Source of the DNA: an uncultured Clostridium sp.
GTDB lineage: Bacteria > Bacillota > Clostridia > TANB77 > CAG-508
Direction of reading: 5' to 3'
Assembly (NCBI GenBank): GCA_947568535.1
Contig: CANOPF010000006.1
Coordinates: 1 to 40,608 of the forward strand
DNA: 40,608 nucleotides
In this document: piece after piece, positions 9,352 to 18,927 of the stretch
Position numbering within the stretch: the stretch's first letter is position 1
How the letters are laid out: every line of letters begins with the position of its first letter
Program-made: the position numbers and the translations under genes
Notes under the pieces: model-generated
Databases searched by the model: none
What the model was told of the DNA's origin: nothing
What the model saw: the letters and a program-made list of their open reading frames with translations, nothing else

Positions 9352-9803
9352 TAGATGAAATATATAGAAATTCATTTAAAGAAGTGTATGATATTTTACA
9401 AAATACAGAAAATGAATTATTATGCAGAATTCCAATTCTATTTATGAATTTTATAAAAGAGAATATGAATGAAAATTATCAGACTAATTTAAAAATTGAT
9501 GTAGATATAGATAAACAAGAATTATCAAAAGAAACAGAAGTAATTTTATCTTTAATTTATCGAAGTTATTGGGCGACTGATAAAGAGAAACAAGAATTCA
9601 CTGTCAAAGATCAGCAAGAAAGAAATGAAATGGAACAAAAGAAAAAGGAAGAATATCAAGGAAAGAATATTTATCAAGTGTTTGAGGAAAGAAAAAATAT
9701 GCATAACAATACACTTGATAATAGCTTGATGGTAATAAAAAACAAAAGTTTTATAAAAAAATGGCTGAATACAATTTTAAGGCTATTTAAAAAAGATAAG
9801 TAG
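9348..9803 (+). CDS. conserved hypothetical, coupled to the amidoligase
   Basis: A 151-residue charged, soluble, mostly helical protein with a long Glu/Lys/Gln stretch at about 85-115, likely coiled coil, and a basic C-terminus (NTILRLFKKDK). I do not recognise a named domain; the central part, ILSLIYRSYWATDKEKQEF, is the most distinctive. It starts inside the last codons of the amidoligase gene (ATGA overlap), so a shared function is the best clue. A terminator lies 98 bases after its stop. Confidence 0.65.
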   Translation: MIDEIYRNSFKEVYDILQNTENELLCRIPILFMNFIKENMNENYQTNLKIDVDIDKQELSKETEVILSLIYRSYWATDKEKQEFTVKDQQERNEMEQKKKEEYQGKNIYQVFEERKNMHNNTLDNSLMVIKNKSFIKKWLNTILRLFKKDK

Positions 9804-10122
9804 TAGGGATAGTAGAAATGCCATAAAAATATATTTGATTTGTGTCATATGTAGCAAAAGGAATGACTTTTGGCAAGAATATGCACGTGATATTAAATAA
9901 AAAACTTTACACTTTATATTTTAGAGGGTAAAGTTTTTTAACATTTAGAATAAGACATTGATAGAGCTCATTGTTGAACGGTTTATTTACCGTTATTGAA
10001 AATTATAGATAAAAAATGTAGTGATAGGAAGGTAATTTAAAACCTAAATAAAATAGAAGCATATTTGTATAAATTTAACAAGAGGAGTAAATACTACTAA
10101 AAATAAGAAAAAGGAGAGTAGG
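9804..10122. other. 319-base intergenic region with terminator
   Basis: No gene found. A terminator sits at 9901-9940. A short perfect inverted repeat (AACGGT/ACCGTT) lies near 9982-9999. The right part is AT-rich leader for the BofC-like gene. Confidence 0.5.
9901..9940 (+). terminator. terminator after the amidoligase operon
   Basis: Perfect 10-pair stem AAAACTTTAC / GTAAAGTTTT with a 17-base loop, then T-run. Confidence 0.7.
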
Positions 10123-10728
10123 ATGATGAATAAGATAATTGTGACGATAATTGGAATTATAGTAATGATAATTGCCATGTGGACAGCTATAGCCATATAT
10201 ACACCAAAACATGATGAAAATATAGGAAAGATAGAAGCTCAGATAGCAGAAGAGGAAATATTAGATGATTGCACCGATGAATATGAGGAAAAAGAATATG
10301 AAGAGACGATAAAGGCCAATACACAAGAAGAAAAAACGTCACCAAATTGTTCGTTTACCATAAAAACATATTATCACAAATGTGGACATACGAAAAGTGA
10401 ATATATGAATTTACCAGAAAATTTAGTTAATTTAACACAAAGTGAGATTCAGGAAAAATATCAGAAATATAAAATAGAGAGTTTTGCGAGTAATGAGGTA
10501 ATTTTATCTCAAGAAAAAGAAGGTGAATGTGGAGAACATTATATGGTAAAAGATAAAGAAGGCATGATTACTATTTATCAAATTTTAGAAGATGGTAGTC
10601 AAAAGGAAATAGAAGTTACGGGCGTTTCTACAGAGTATTTACCTGAAACAGATAAACTACACATGAAAAATGGTATACAAGTAAATGGAAAGCAAGAGTT
10701 AAATCAATTGATGGAAGATTTTGAATAA
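10123..10728 (+). CDS. membrane-anchored BofC C-terminal-domain protein
   Basis: The 201-residue protein has one N-terminal membrane segment (about 4-27), an acidic linker, then a BofC-like module: YYHKCGHTKSEY, the segment LTQSEIQEKYQKYKIESF, and a C-terminal repeat with GMITIYQILEDGSQ and TEYLPETDKLHMKNGI ending NQLMEDFE. In Bacillus, BofC acts in the forespore intermembrane space to restrain SpoIVB and so sigma-K activation. This copy keeps cysteines (CGH, CGEHY) and is anchored rather than released. With bofA in the same window it supports a spore-forming host, though paralogues in Clostridia may do other jobs. Confidence 0.7.
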   Translation: MMNKIIVTIIGIIVMIIAMWTAIAIYTPKHDENIGKIEAQIAEEEILDDCTDEYEEKEYEETIKANTQEEKTSPNCSFTIKTYYHKCGHTKSEYMNLPENLVNLTQSEIQEKYQKYKIESFASNEVILSQEKEGECGEHYMVKDKEGMITIYQILEDGSQKEIEVTGVSTEYLPETDKLHMKNGIQVNGKQELNQLMEDFE

Positions 10729-10755
10729 ATCGTAATTGGTATCGATGAATAAATT

Positions 10756-10788
10756 GAAAAAAAGAGGAAAATTAATTCCTCTTTTTTA
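10756..10788. terminator. bidirectional terminator between the BofC-like gene and pgsA
   Basis: AAAAAGAGGAA pairs with TTCCTCTTTTT around a 6-base loop, with A- and T-runs on either side. It overlaps the pgsA stop codon. Confidence 0.8.
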
Positions 10789-11368
10789 CTTCCTTTTTAT
10801 CCACAGTTACTTCTTTTTTTAAATCATCTTTGTCAATAAATCCCTTTTGATATAAATCTTTTATATACATAATTAAAGAGAAGATAGTAGTCAATAAAGC
10901 AAAGGAATATAAACTCAAATCTAAATATTCCCAAATACCAGTTATTTCAAATTGTTTTAATAAGAGAGAGATGACAATAGCAATATAAAACAATACAGTA
11001 GCAAGTTTTCCATACCATTTACTATAAACCACCACATCTTTTCCATACAAAAACGATGCTCCACAAATCATAATAAATTCTTTTAAAAATACAATCAGTA
11101 AAATCCAGACAGGAATAATGTGGGTAAAAACAAGAGAAGCTAATGTTGCGATTTGTGTTAATTTATCTGCTAAGGGATCCATTAGTTTGCCAAAATTAGA
11201 GATTAAATTAAAGGTTCTAGCAATAAATCCATCAGCGATATCCGTTATACCAGATATAGTAAAAAATAGAAAAGCTAATAAATAGTTACCAGTAAAGATA
11301 TAAAAAATAATAACGGGTATTAGTATAATACGTATTATAGTTAAAATATTGGGAATATGTTTAATCAT
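10772..11368 (-). CDS. pgsA: CDP-diacylglycerol-glycerol-3-phosphate phosphatidyltransferase
   Basis: The 198-residue integral membrane enzyme has the CDP-alcohol phosphatidyltransferase signature D-G-x2-A-R-x8-G-x3-D-x3-D (Asp46, Gly47, Ala50, Arg51, Gly60, Asp64, Asp68), with the extra acidic residue Asp43. About five or six membrane helices match PgsA, which makes phosphatidylglycerophosphate, the first step to phosphatidylglycerol. It begins 9 bases after the clpE-like stop with its own AGGAG site, so the two form an operon. The charged C-terminal tail (KKEVTVDKKEVKKRN) is an ordinary extension. Confidence 0.93.
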   Translation of the reverse strand: MIKHIPNILTIIRIILIPVIIFYIFTGNYLLAFLFFTISGITDIADGFIARTFNLISNFGKLMDPLADKLTQIATLASLVFTHIIPVWILLIVFLKEFIMICGASFLYGKDVVVYSKWYGKLATVLFYIAIVISLLLKQFEITGIWEYLDLSLYSFALLTTIFSLIMYIKDLYQKGFIDKDDLKKEVTVDKKEVKKRN

Positions 11369-11377
11369 AATTTTCTC

Positions 11378-13747
11378 CTATTTTATTTCGAATTCTAGTT
11401 TATCCTTTTTTAAATCAACAACAACAGTTTTTCCATCTAATAGTTCACCACGTAAAATCATTTCAGATAGTTCATCATCTAAATATCTTTGAATTGCTCT
11501 TCTTAAAGGTCTAGCACCAAATTTTATATCAGTTCCTTTTTCTAAAATAAAGTTTTTTGCTGTTTTGGTGATTTCCATTTGAATATCTTTTTCCTTTAAT
11601 GAATGTAAAGTGTCCTCTAGCATTAACTCGACAATTTGCATTAATTGTTCTTTTGTTAAAGAATCGAAGGCTACAATTTCATCAACTCTATTAAGAAATT
11701 CTGGACGAAATACTTCCTTTAGGCTATCCATAATTTTATTTTTGTTTATGGTCTGCCCTCCAAATCCAATAGAATAGTTATTTAAGTTTGAGCCAGCATT
11801 AGAAGTCATAATGATAATGGTATTAGCAAAATTAACAGAGTTCCCTTGACTATCAGTTAATTTCCCATCGTCTAATACCTGAAGTAAAATATTAAAAACA
11901 TCTGGGTGAGCTTTTTCAATTTCATCGAATAAAATGATAGAATATGGTTTTCGTTTTACTTTATCAGTCAATTGCCCTGCATCATCATAGCCAACATATC
12001 CTGGAGGAGCTCCAATTAATTTAGAAGTAGAATGACTTTCCATATATTCAGACATATCAATGCGAATAATAGCTTCTTCACTACCAAACATTTCATAAGC
12101 AAGTGACTTAGCTAATTCAGTTTTTCCAACACCAGTTGGACCAACAAAAATGAAAGAGGGTGGTCTTTTTACACTTTGTAAACCAGCACGATTTCTTCGA
12201 ATAGCTCTTGATACACTGCTTACTGCTTCTTCTTGACCAATAACTCTTTTATGAAGATTACTTTCTAGGTTTAATAATTTTTGTGTTTCTGCTTCTGTTA
12301 TTTTTTTCACTGGTATTTTTGTCCAACTTTCAATAACATTAGCAATATCTTGAACAGTAATTTGTTTTAATTTCATTTTGCTATTTAGTTTATCAATTTC
12401 TTCAATTAATTGACATTCACGGGTTTTAAGGTCTGCTGCTCTTTGATAATCTTCGGTTGAATCAGCAGCAATGACTTCTTCTTTTTCGGTTTGCACATGA
12501 GAAAGTTCTTGTTTTAGCATTTCTAATGTATATAAATCTTTATTTTCTAAATTAATTCGAGAACATGCTTCATCTAAAATGTCAATGGCTTTGTCAGGTA
12601 AAAATCTATCATGGATGTATTTTTCAGACATAACAACGACTTGACGAATGACATCAAAAGAGATTTTTACTTTGTGGTATTCTTCGTAATATTTTTTGAT
12701 TCCTTCTAAGATACCAATTGAATCATGAATATTTGGTTCTTCTACCAATACTTGTTGAAATCTTCTTTCTAAAGCAGAGTCTTTTTCAATATATTTTCGA
12801 TATTCTTTTAATGTAGTTGTACCAATTAACTGAATTTCTCCATTAGATAATGCTGGTTTTAAGATATTAGCAGCATTCATAGAGTGTTCTCCATCTCCAG
12901 CTCCGATAATGTTATGAATTTCATCAATAACTAAAATGATATTTCCATATTCTTTACACTCATCAATGATTCCTTTCATTCTGGATTCAAATTGCCCCCT
13001 AAATTGTGTACCAGCGATAATGGAAGTCATATCTAATAAATATACTTCTTTGTTTAAAAGCTTTGCAGGAACAGTTTGATTGGCAATTTTAATGGCTAAT
13101 CCTTGAGCAATAGCTGTTTTACCAACACCTGGTTCACCAATTAGACAAGGATTGTTTTTAGAACGTCTGTTTAAAATTTGTACAATTCTTTGTATTTCTT
13201 TATCTCGGCCAATGACAATATCAACTTCATTATTTTTGGCTTTTATCGTTAAGTTAGTGCCATAAGTATCTAAAAATTTTTTCTTTTTGTTTTGTTTTGT
13301 ATTTTTCTTTTTTTCGACTTTTACTTTTTTTCTACCATTGATAGGCTCTTCTTGTTCTTCTTTTCCTTTGGCATGTTGACCGTTGAACATAGTAGAGAAG
13401 ATAGAGCCAAGGGGAATGGCTGCACCAGTTATTTTAGGAGCATTTTCATCTCCATCTGGATTCAAATTTGCATTTTCAAAGGTAATGGCTCCTTCAATAT
13501 TTTCCATATCTTCTAAATTAATATTTTCTGCTAAATCTTTAAATAGCGATTCAAATTGTTTGGTCATATCGGACAAGTTTACTTTATCTTTGGATAAAAT
13601 ATCATTTTGTTTGGCTAATACTTCATTTGGGTTAATTCCTTTTTTCTTAGCACAGTCATAACAATAGCCTTCCAAGGATTCTTTTCCGTTTTCTATTTTT
13701 TTATAAAAAAGTATGGCTGGGTTTTGATTACATTCTGAACATAACAT
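11378..13747 (-). CDS. Clp ATPase (ClpE/ClpC-like) with N-terminal zinc finger
   Basis: The 789-residue protein is a two-ring AAA+ unfoldase. A four-cysteine zinc finger opens it (Cys3, Cys6, Cys29, Cys32), as in ClpE and McsA, then a variable region and a Lys-rich linker near 140-157. The first AAA domain has Walker A GEPGVGKT (204-211) and Walker [10 protein letters not shown] (271-279). A UVR-like coiled-coil segment (about 405-460) precedes the second AAA domain with GPTGVGKT (536-543) and [14 protein letters not shown]. It should feed substrates to ClpP, needed mostly under stress. The Clp_N repeats of ClpC are absent, which favours ClpE. No CtsR operator is evident. Confidence 0.92.
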   Translation of the reverse strand: MLCSECNQNPAILFYKKIENGKESLEGYCYDCAKKKGINPNEVLAKQNDILSKDKVNLSDMTKQFESLFKDLAENINLEDMENIEGAITFENANLNPDGDENAPKITGAAIPLGSIFSTMFNGQHAKGKEEQEEPINGRKKVKVEKKKNTKQNKKKKFLDTYGTNLTIKAKNNEVDIVIGRDKEIQRIVQILNRRSKNNPCLIGEPGVGKTAIAQGLAIKIANQTVPAKLLNKEVYLLDMTSIIAGTQFRGQFESRMKGIIDECKEYGNIILVIDEIHNIIGAGDGEHSMNAANILKPALSNGEIQLIGTTTLKEYRKYIEKDSALERRFQQVLVEEPNIHDSIGILEGIKKYYEEYHKVKISFDVIRQVVVMSEKYIHDRFLPDKAIDILDEACSRINLENKDLYTLEMLKQELSHVQTEKEEVIAADSTEDYQRAADLKTRECQLIEEIDKLNSKMKLKQITVQDIANVIESWTKIPVKKITEAETQKLLNLESNLHKRVIGQEEAVSSVSRAIRRNRAGLQSVKRPPSFIFVGPTGVGKTELAKSLAYEMFGSEEAIIRIDMSEYMESHSTSKLIGAPPGYVGYDDAGQLTDKVKRKPYSIILFDEIEKAHPDVFNILLQVLDDGKLTDSQGNSVNFANTIIIMTSNAGSNLNNYSIGFGGQTINKNKIMDSLKEVFRPEFLNRVDEIVAFDSLTKEQLMQIVELMLEDTLHSLKEKDIQMEITKTAKNFILEKGTDIKFGARPLRRAIQRYLDDELSEMILRGELLDGKTVVVDLKKDKLEFEIK

Positions 13748-13788
13748 ACGTTTTTATTCCTCATTTCTTTATAAATTTAATCTATAAT

Positions 13789-13817
13789 ATCATACAGCAA
13801 AAATAAGGAATAGTCAA
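13789..13817 (-). promoter_or_regulatory. promoter for clpE-like/pgsA
   Basis: On the minus strand, TTGACT (13817-13812), 17 bases, TATGAT (13794-13789). Confidence 0.7.
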
Positions 13818-13859
13818 TGAAATAACGTATTTTCCTTGAAAAAATTTAAAGGAGAAATA

Positions 13860-13888
13860 TTGCTAAAAAAGAAGAAAAATGTTATACT
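13860..13888 (+). promoter_or_regulatory. promoter for the DUF3298-type membrane protein
   Basis: TTGCTA (13860-13865), 17 bases, TATACT (13883-13888), 21 bases before the ATG. Confidence 0.65.
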
Positions 13889-13909
13889 GAGAAAAGAAAG
13901 AGGAAGAAA

Positions 13910-14767
13910 ATGAAGGTTATTTTATCAGAAGAAAAAGTGTTAAATAAAAAACAATGGTTAATGTATATAATAATTGGTCTTATTTGTATAATTTCTATCC
14001 TTATTGCTTTTTATGTACAGTTTTATGCTAGAATTGATATAGGGAGGCTATTGGGGGGAGAAACAGTAAGTCAATTAGGGAATAAAACAGAAGAACAAGC
14101 AGCTATCTTAAAAGCAGAATTTGATGATATTTTTACCAATCGTATAGAAAATGGAGATGGGCAAGAAAATAAGAAAAAAGACAGCAATCAGCCACTTGTT
14201 TATACGAAATTAGAGAAACAGGAAAGTCAATTAAATCATTATGAGGTAGAAGTTTATATACCATATATTAATATTGATCATAAAATCATAGAAAAATATA
14301 ATCAAGAGATAGAAACGTTTATCCATAAAACGGAGAGTATTTTAGCTAGTCAAAATAAAAATACAATTTATACGGTCGAATATGTAGCCAATGTACAGAA
14401 CGATATTTTGTCCTTGATGATTCGTTCTAATTTAAAAGAGGGAACTAGTGCACAAAGAGTAATTATTCAAACGTATAATTATGATTTAAGAAATAATAAG
14501 GAGATTACTTTACAAGAAGTATTAAAAATAGAAAATCTTAATGAAGAGAGGATACAAGAAAAAATTAAACATGACATCACATTGGAACAAAAGAAAGTAG
14601 AAGACTTGAAAAATTTAGGGTATCATGTTTACCCTAGAGATGTTAATAGTGAGATGTATGCGATAGAAAAGATAAAAGAATATTATGTTACGAATAATAC
14701 CTTGTATATTATTTATGCCTATGGAAATGAAACGTTTACGAGTGAAATGGATTTAATTATTATTTAA
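13910..14767 (+). CDS. membrane-anchored extracytoplasmic protein, DUF4163/DUF3298-like
   Basis: The 285-residue protein has one N-terminal membrane helix (about 17-40) and an outside domain. Residues about 105-185 (HYEVEVYIPYINIDHKIIEK ... TVEYVANVQNDILSLMIRS) resemble the DUF4163 region found beside PdaC-type deacetylases. The following part (TYNYDLRNNKEITLQEVL ... EKIKEYYVTNNTLYIIYAYG) resembles DUF3298. No catalytic domain is attached, so it may be a binding or sensor protein. It is divergent from the clpE-like gene and monocistronic, with its own promoter and terminator. Confidence 0.65.
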   Translation: MKVILSEEKVLNKKQWLMYIIIGLICIISILIAFYVQFYARIDIGRLLGGETVSQLGNKTEEQAAILKAEFDDIFTNRIENGDGQENKKKDSNQPLVYTKLEKQESQLNHYEVEVYIPYINIDHKIIEKYNQEIETFIHKTESILASQNKNTIYTVEYVANVQNDILSLMIRSNLKEGTSAQRVIIQTYNYDLRNNKEITLQEVLKIENLNEERIQEKIKHDITLEQKKVEDLKNLGYHVYPRDVNSEMYAIEKIKEYYVTNNTLYIIYAYGNETFTSEMDLIII

Positions 14768-14789
14768 GAATGTAAACAATAGATATGGT

Positions 14790-14821
14790 AAAAAGAGAAG
14801 CAATATTACTTCTCTTTTTTG
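14790..14821 (+). terminator. terminator after the DUF3298-like gene
   Basis: Perfect 11-pair stem AAAAAGAGAAG / CTTCTCTTTTT with an 8-base loop and T-tail. Confidence 0.85.
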
Positions 14822-14929
14822 AAAATAAAAGGGGATGTTCTTTATTTTAAGTTAGTTTAGATATTACTAACTATGGTTATAGTTTAACAGTGTAATTTGT
14901 CCATCATGTGAACGAAAAGTGAAGAATTA

Positions 14930-14960
14930 AAAAAACCTCATAACTAAATGAGGTTTTTTT
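14930..14960. terminator. terminator at the 3' end of htrA
   Basis: AAAAAACCTCAT pairs with ATGAGGTTTTTT around a 6-base loop; T-runs exist on both strands. It touches the htrA stop codon. Confidence 0.85.
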
Positions 14961-16218
14961 AAGGTTGCTCTCCTAAAATAATGGTTAATTCTTTTTCTTG
15001 TGCATTTCTGCTAACTTTAATTTTTAATTCATCACCAATTTGGTGAGCGTTTTTGATTTTGTTTAATTCGTCCATAGTTTTTATTTTTTGACCATCGGCT
15101 TCAATGATAACATCTCCAATTTTTATGCCTGCTTTTTCACCAGCAGAAAAATCGTCAACAGACTTGACATAGATACCTACTACTAAATGATTAGCTTTGG
15201 CTGTTTGCTCATTTAAATCCATACCAGTAATTCCTACATAAGGTCGTTTAACTTTACTATATTGCATTAATTGATAGGTTATATCTGTGGTCGAGTTAAT
15301 GGGGATAGCAAATCCCATTCCTTCAATTCCTGTTCCAGAAAGTTTTAGGGTATTAATCCCAATAACATTTCCCTCACTATTCACTAAAGCACCACCACTA
15401 TTACCAGAATTGATAGCTGCATCTGTTTGAATTAAAGTGAATTTTTTTCCGTCAGAATCAGTAACTTCTCTGTTGACAGCACTAATTACTCCACAAGTAA
15501 TACTACTTTGCATACCTAAAGGGTTACCAACTGCCATAGCAAATTCTCCTACTTTAATGTTATCAGAATCAGCAAATTCAGCTTTGGAAAGCCCTGTTTT
15601 TTCGATTTTTATTACTGCTAAGTCAGTTTGTTCATCGGTTCCAATAATTTTTGCTTCATATTCATTGGTATCATTAAATAAAGTAACAGTTAATTTGGTA
15701 GCTTCAGATACTTCATAATAAGATTCTGAGGAAGTAGTAGCAACGATATGATTATTGGTTAAGATATAGCCATCATCACTAATAATAATACCTGAGCCAC
15801 TAGCTGTAGCTGTGCTTTGTTGTGTTTGTCTTCCAAACATTGAAATAAGAGAATTAACATTGTATTCTACTTTAATTCCTACAATGGATGGTAAGATTTT
15901 GTTAGCAGCATAAATAGATGTGTCAGAATAATTGGTTAATGAAGTTTGATTTACATAACCTGAATTTATATTGTTGGTATTCGTATTTGAAGCATGATTA
16001 ATATTTAAGATTTGTGAACGAATGGTAGGGATACCAAAACAAGTACCTAATACAACACCACAACCAACTATTCCACTCAAGAAAGGCAATAAAATTGTCT
16101 TTCCAAATCCAATTTTTGCTTTAGGTGTTATTTCATTTTGATAAACGGTTTTTTTATATGTATTGGGATTTTGAACCGTTTTAAAGTTTTTGATATTTTG
16201 TTCTTTATTTTCTTCCAT
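14959..16218 (-). CDS. htrA: membrane-anchored HtrA/DegP-type serine protease with PDZ domain
   Basis: The 419-residue protein has a cytoplasmic N-terminus, one membrane helix at about 40-60, a trypsin-like domain with catalytic His157 (LTNNHIV), Asp199 (TDLAVIKI) and Ser274 (NSGNSGGAL), and one PDZ domain at about 325-415 (GIYVKSVDDFSAGEKAGIKI). Such proteases degrade or refold misfolded proteins outside the membrane under envelope stress. GGAGG precedes the ATG. An inverted repeat at 16245-16260 lies just upstream. The Asn/Thr-rich stretch after the membrane helix is a spacer. Which Bacillus paralogue (HtrA, HtrB, HtrC) it matches is not decidable here. Confidence 0.93.
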   Translation of the reverse strand: MEENKEQNIKNFKTVQNPNTYKKTVYQNEITPKAKIGFGKTILLPFLSGIVGCGVVLGTCFGIPTIRSQILNINHASNTNTNNINSGYVNQTSLTNYSDTSIYAANKILPSIVGIKVEYNVNSLISMFGRQTQQSTATASGSGIIISDDGYILTNNHIVATTSSESYYEVSEATKLTVTLFNDTNEYEAKIIGTDEQTDLAVIKIEKTGLSKAEFADSDNIKVGEFAMAVGNPLGMQSSITCGVISAVNREVTDSDGKKFTLIQTDAAINSGNSGGALVNSEGNVIGINTLKLSGTGIEGMGFAIPINSTTDITYQLMQYSKVKRPYVGITGMDLNEQTAKANHLVVGIYVKSVDDFSAGEKAGIKIGDVIIEADGQKIKTMDELNKIKNAHQIGDELKIKVSRNAQEKELTIILGEQP

Positions 16219-16244
16219 ATGTAGACCTCCTAAAAATATTTATT

Positions 16245-16260
16245 AATAGGATAACCTATT
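16245..16260. promoter_or_regulatory. inverted repeat upstream of htrA, possible operator
   Basis: AATAGG-ATAA-CCTATT lies 27 bases before the htrA start. Stress-regulated htrA genes commonly have operators here, but no known consensus is matched. Confidence 0.3.
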
Positions 16261-16317
16261 ATGCACATATCATACAATAGATTTGTGAAATTTGTGTGAA
16301 AAAAAGTTGGATTTGTA

Positions 16318-16346
16318 TTGAAAATGATAGCATAAAAATATATAAT
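16318..16346 (+). promoter_or_regulatory. promoter for the pilin-like/rnhB/pdp operon
   Basis: TTGAAA (16318-16323), 17 bases, consensus TATAAT (16341-16346), 20 bases before the start. Confidence 0.75.
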
Positions 16347-16366
16347 AGAAAAAAAGCAAAGGATGG

Positions 16367-16867
16367 ATGAAGATGAAGGAAACAAAGACAAAAAAAAGAC
16401 AAAAGGGGGTAACCTTAACTACATTAGCCATTACGGTGGTAGTCTTAACAATTATAGCAGGAATTGCTATTTTTAGTGGAAAAGAAACCATAAAAAAAGT
16501 CAAATTAGCAGAGTTAAAAACAAATATGCTATTAATTCAAGCAAAAGCAAGAGAATATATAGAAGAAGTTATTTTTCAAATGGGAACAGAAGACATATCA
16601 GAAGAAAAGAAGAACGAGATTAGAAAGAACATTTATGAAGAAGAAGCTGGATTAACACAAAATATAGAACCTCCAAGTTATATAACAAATACTCATGTTT
16701 ATCAGTTAACAGATATTTCAAAAAAGAGATGGGGATTAAAAGAGATAAAAACAGAAAGTGATTATTTGATTCAATTTAATGAAACGCAAGTTGCTGTAGA
16801 AGTATATTATATTCCAGGATATGAAGGAAAACATTCATTACGTGAGATAGAAAATATAAAAGAATAA
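16367..16867 (+). CDS. type IV pilin-like protein
   Basis: The 166-residue protein begins with a basic leader and a prepilin-type site: Lys-Gly at 13-14, then VTLTTLAITVVVLTIIAGIA as the hydrophobic helix. This departs from the classical FTLIE because Glu at position +5 is replaced. The rest is a charged helical region, then a short domain of strands (YQLTDISKKRWGLKEIK ... VAVEVYYIPGY). It probably sits in the membrane with its C-terminus outside. It is first in an operon with rnhB (17-base gap) and the nucleoside phosphorylase, without obvious functional connection. No pilus assembly genes are present. Confidence 0.65.
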   Translation: MKMKETKTKKRQKGVTLTTLAITVVVLTIIAGIAIFSGKETIKKVKLAELKTNMLLIQAKAREYIEEVIFQMGTEDISEEKKNEIRKNIYEEEAGLTQNIEPPSYITNTHVYQLTDISKKRWGLKEIKTESDYLIQFNETQVAVEVYYIPGYEGKHSLREIENIKE

Positions 16868-16884
16868 AAGGAAATGAAATAAGA

Positions 16885-17514
16885 ATGAAAGAAAAAGAGA
16901 GAGAAAGACTAATTCAATTAAAAGAAAAGGAGAAGGAACTGGAGCAAAAAGGGGTGACTAATATCTGTGGAATTGATGAAGCAGGTAGAGGACCTTTAGC
17001 CGGTCCGGTAGTAGTAGCAGGAGTTATTATGCCACCAGATTCCATGATAGAAGGAATTAATGATTCGAAAAAAGTTTCTGAAAAGAAAAGAGAACAATTA
17101 TATGAATTAATTATACAAGAGGCTGTTAGTTATGCTGTGGCTGTTATTCAACCAGATATTATTGATGAAATCAATATTTTACAGGCAACTAAGCAAGGGG
17201 TAACACAGGTAGTGGAAGGATTAACAATTAAGCCAAATGTAATCCTTGTTGATGCACTAACACATATAGATACTAAAGGAATTCCGTATGAATCCATTAT
17301 CAAAGGAGATGCTAAATGTTACAACATTGCTACAGCTTCCATTATTGCTAAAGTAACCAGAGATAGGATAATGAGGCAGTGGGATGAGATTTATCCTCAA
17401 TATGGATTTATTGCACATAAAGGATATGGTACAGCAAAACATATCCAAGCCATTAAAGAATATGGATTATGTCCAATACATAGAAGAAGTTTTACTAAAA
17501 ATTTTGTTAATTAG
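16885..17514 (+). CDS. rnhB: ribonuclease HII
   Basis: The 209-residue protein is RNase HII: catalytic GIDEAGRGPLAGPVVVAGVI (Asp31, Glu32), then INDSKKVSEKKREQLYE, the second acidic site in ILVDAL, and GDAKCYNIATASIIAKVTRD with YGFIAHKGYGTAKH. It removes ribonucleotides from DNA and RNA from hybrids. The N-terminal Lys/Glu-rich 20 residues are a common extension. It lies between the pilin-like gene and the nucleoside phosphorylase, with 9 bases to the latter. Confidence 0.96.
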   Translation: MKEKERERLIQLKEKEKELEQKGVTNICGIDEAGRGPLAGPVVVAGVIMPPDSMIEGINDSKKVSEKKREQLYELIIQEAVSYAVAVIQPDIIDEINILQATKQGVTQVVEGLTIKPNVILVDALTHIDTKGIPYESIIKGDAKCYNIATASIIAKVTRDRIMRQWDEIYPQYGFIAHKGYGTAKHIQAIKEYGLCPIHRRSFTKNFVN

Positions 17515-17523
17515 GAGAAAAAA

Positions 17524-18831
17524 GTGAGAATCATAGATATTATAGAAAAGAAAAGAGATGGAAAAGAATTAACGAAAGAAGAAATTGAGTATTTTATTTC
17601 CGCGTATACTAAGGGGGAAATGGAAGACTATCAGGCATCTGCATTAATTATGGCTATTTTTTTACAGGGAATGACAGAAAAAGAAACAACAGAATTAACA
17701 TTAGCCATGGCACATTCAGGAGAAATATTAGACTTATCCTCACTGGGGGAAGTCATTGTGGATAAACATTCTACAGGAGGAGTAGGAGATAAGGTTTCAC
17801 TTATTGTATTGCCATTAGTTAGTTCGTTAGGTGTGCCAGTAGCAAAAATGTCAGGAAGAGGATTAGGATTTACAGGAGGAACAGTAGATAAATTAGCGTC
17901 TATTCCAGGCTATCAAACAACCATAGATAAGGAGCAATTTATACAAAATATCAAACAAATTGGTATTAGCATGATTTCGCAAACATTAAATTTGGTACCA
18001 GCGGATAAAAAGTTATATGCATTAAGAGATAGTATTGCTTGTGTAGAAAGTATACCATTAATTGCTTCAAGTATCATGAGTAAAAAAATAGCAAGTGGAG
18101 CACAAAAAATTGTATTAGATATAACGGTTGGTAAGGGTGCTTTTATGAAAAATAGAGAACAAGCAAGGACATTAGCCAATACGATGATTCAAATCGGAAA
18201 ATTAACCAGTCGAGAAACCATATGTGTATTAACCAATATGAACCAACCATTAGGTTATGCAGTAGGAAATACATTAGAAGTTATTGAAGCAGTTAAATTT
18301 TTAAAAGGAGATATGCCAGAAGATTTAAAACAAGTCGTGTTAGCATTGGGAGCATATATGATTCAACTGGCAGGAAAGGGAGACGATTTAGAAGAAAATA
18401 AAATTAATATGTTACAAAATATTCAAAATGGAAAAGCCTATCATCGATTTCTAGCATTAGTAAAAAATCAGAGGGGAGATATTACTTATCTAGAAAATTT
18501 AGATAAATTACCAAAGGCAAAATATCAAGAGGCAATAATAAGTGAAAAAGAGGGATATATAAAGGATATTGATAGTAAAGAAGTAGGAAAATTAGCTAGT
18601 ATACTGGGAGCAGGAAGAGAGAAGAAGGAAGATCATATAGAAGAAACCGTTGGTATTGTCTTAACAAAAAAAGTTTCAGAAAAAGTACAAAAAAACGATA
18701 TTTTAGCTTATATACATGCTAATGATCAAACAAAATTACAAGAAGTTAAGCAAAAACTACGAACAACAATTCAGATTTCACCAATCATAGTGCAACCAGA
18801 AGAAACTATTTTGGATATTGTTAAAGGGTAA
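17524..18831 (+). CDS. pdp: pyrimidine-nucleoside phosphorylase
   Basis: The 435-residue enzyme matches the thymidine/pyrimidine-nucleoside phosphorylase family throughout: GEMEDYQASALIMAIF, the phosphate-binding VDKHSTGGVGDKVSL, SGRGLGFTGGTVDKLASIPG, and ALRDSIACVESIPLIASSIM for the base. It splits uridine, thymidine or deoxyuridine with phosphate. The start is GTG, eight bases after AGGAG. The length and C-terminal domain (IVLTKKVSEKVQKNDILAYI) favour the pyrimidine-nucleoside enzyme of Firmicutes over DeoA. Confidence 0.93.
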   Translation: MRIIDIIEKKRDGKELTKEEIEYFISAYTKGEMEDYQASALIMAIFLQGMTEKETTELTLAMAHSGEILDLSSLGEVIVDKHSTGGVGDKVSLIVLPLVSSLGVPVAKMSGRGLGFTGGTVDKLASIPGYQTTIDKEQFIQNIKQIGISMISQTLNLVPADKKLYALRDSIACVESIPLIASSIMSKKIASGAQKIVLDITVGKGAFMKNREQARTLANTMIQIGKLTSRETICVLTNMNQPLGYAVGNTLEVIEAVKFLKGDMPEDLKQVVLALGAYMIQLAGKGDDLEENKINMLQNIQNGKAYHRFLALVKNQRGDITYLENLDKLPKAKYQEAIISEKEGYIKDIDSKEVGKLASILGAGREKKEDHIEETVGIVLTKKVSEKVQKNDILAYIHANDQTKLQEVKQKLRTTIQISPIIVQPEETILDIVKG

Positions 18832-18863
18832 AACAGAAAATATTGGAATTACCATGAAAGGAA

Positions 18864-18891
18864 TTGAAAATTTGACAAGATATGATATAAT
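18864..18891 (+). promoter_or_regulatory. promoter for the small membrane gene and cdaA
   Basis: TTGAAA (18864-18869), 16 bases, TATAAT (18886-18891). Confidence 0.65.
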
Positions 18892-18927
18892 GATAAGTAG
18901 TAAAAAGAGGAGAAAGGATGGAGACTA

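Noticed and set aside
13748..13909. CtsR operator before the clpE-like gene
   Set aside because: No tandem GGTCAAA heptads; only the ordinary promoter is visible.
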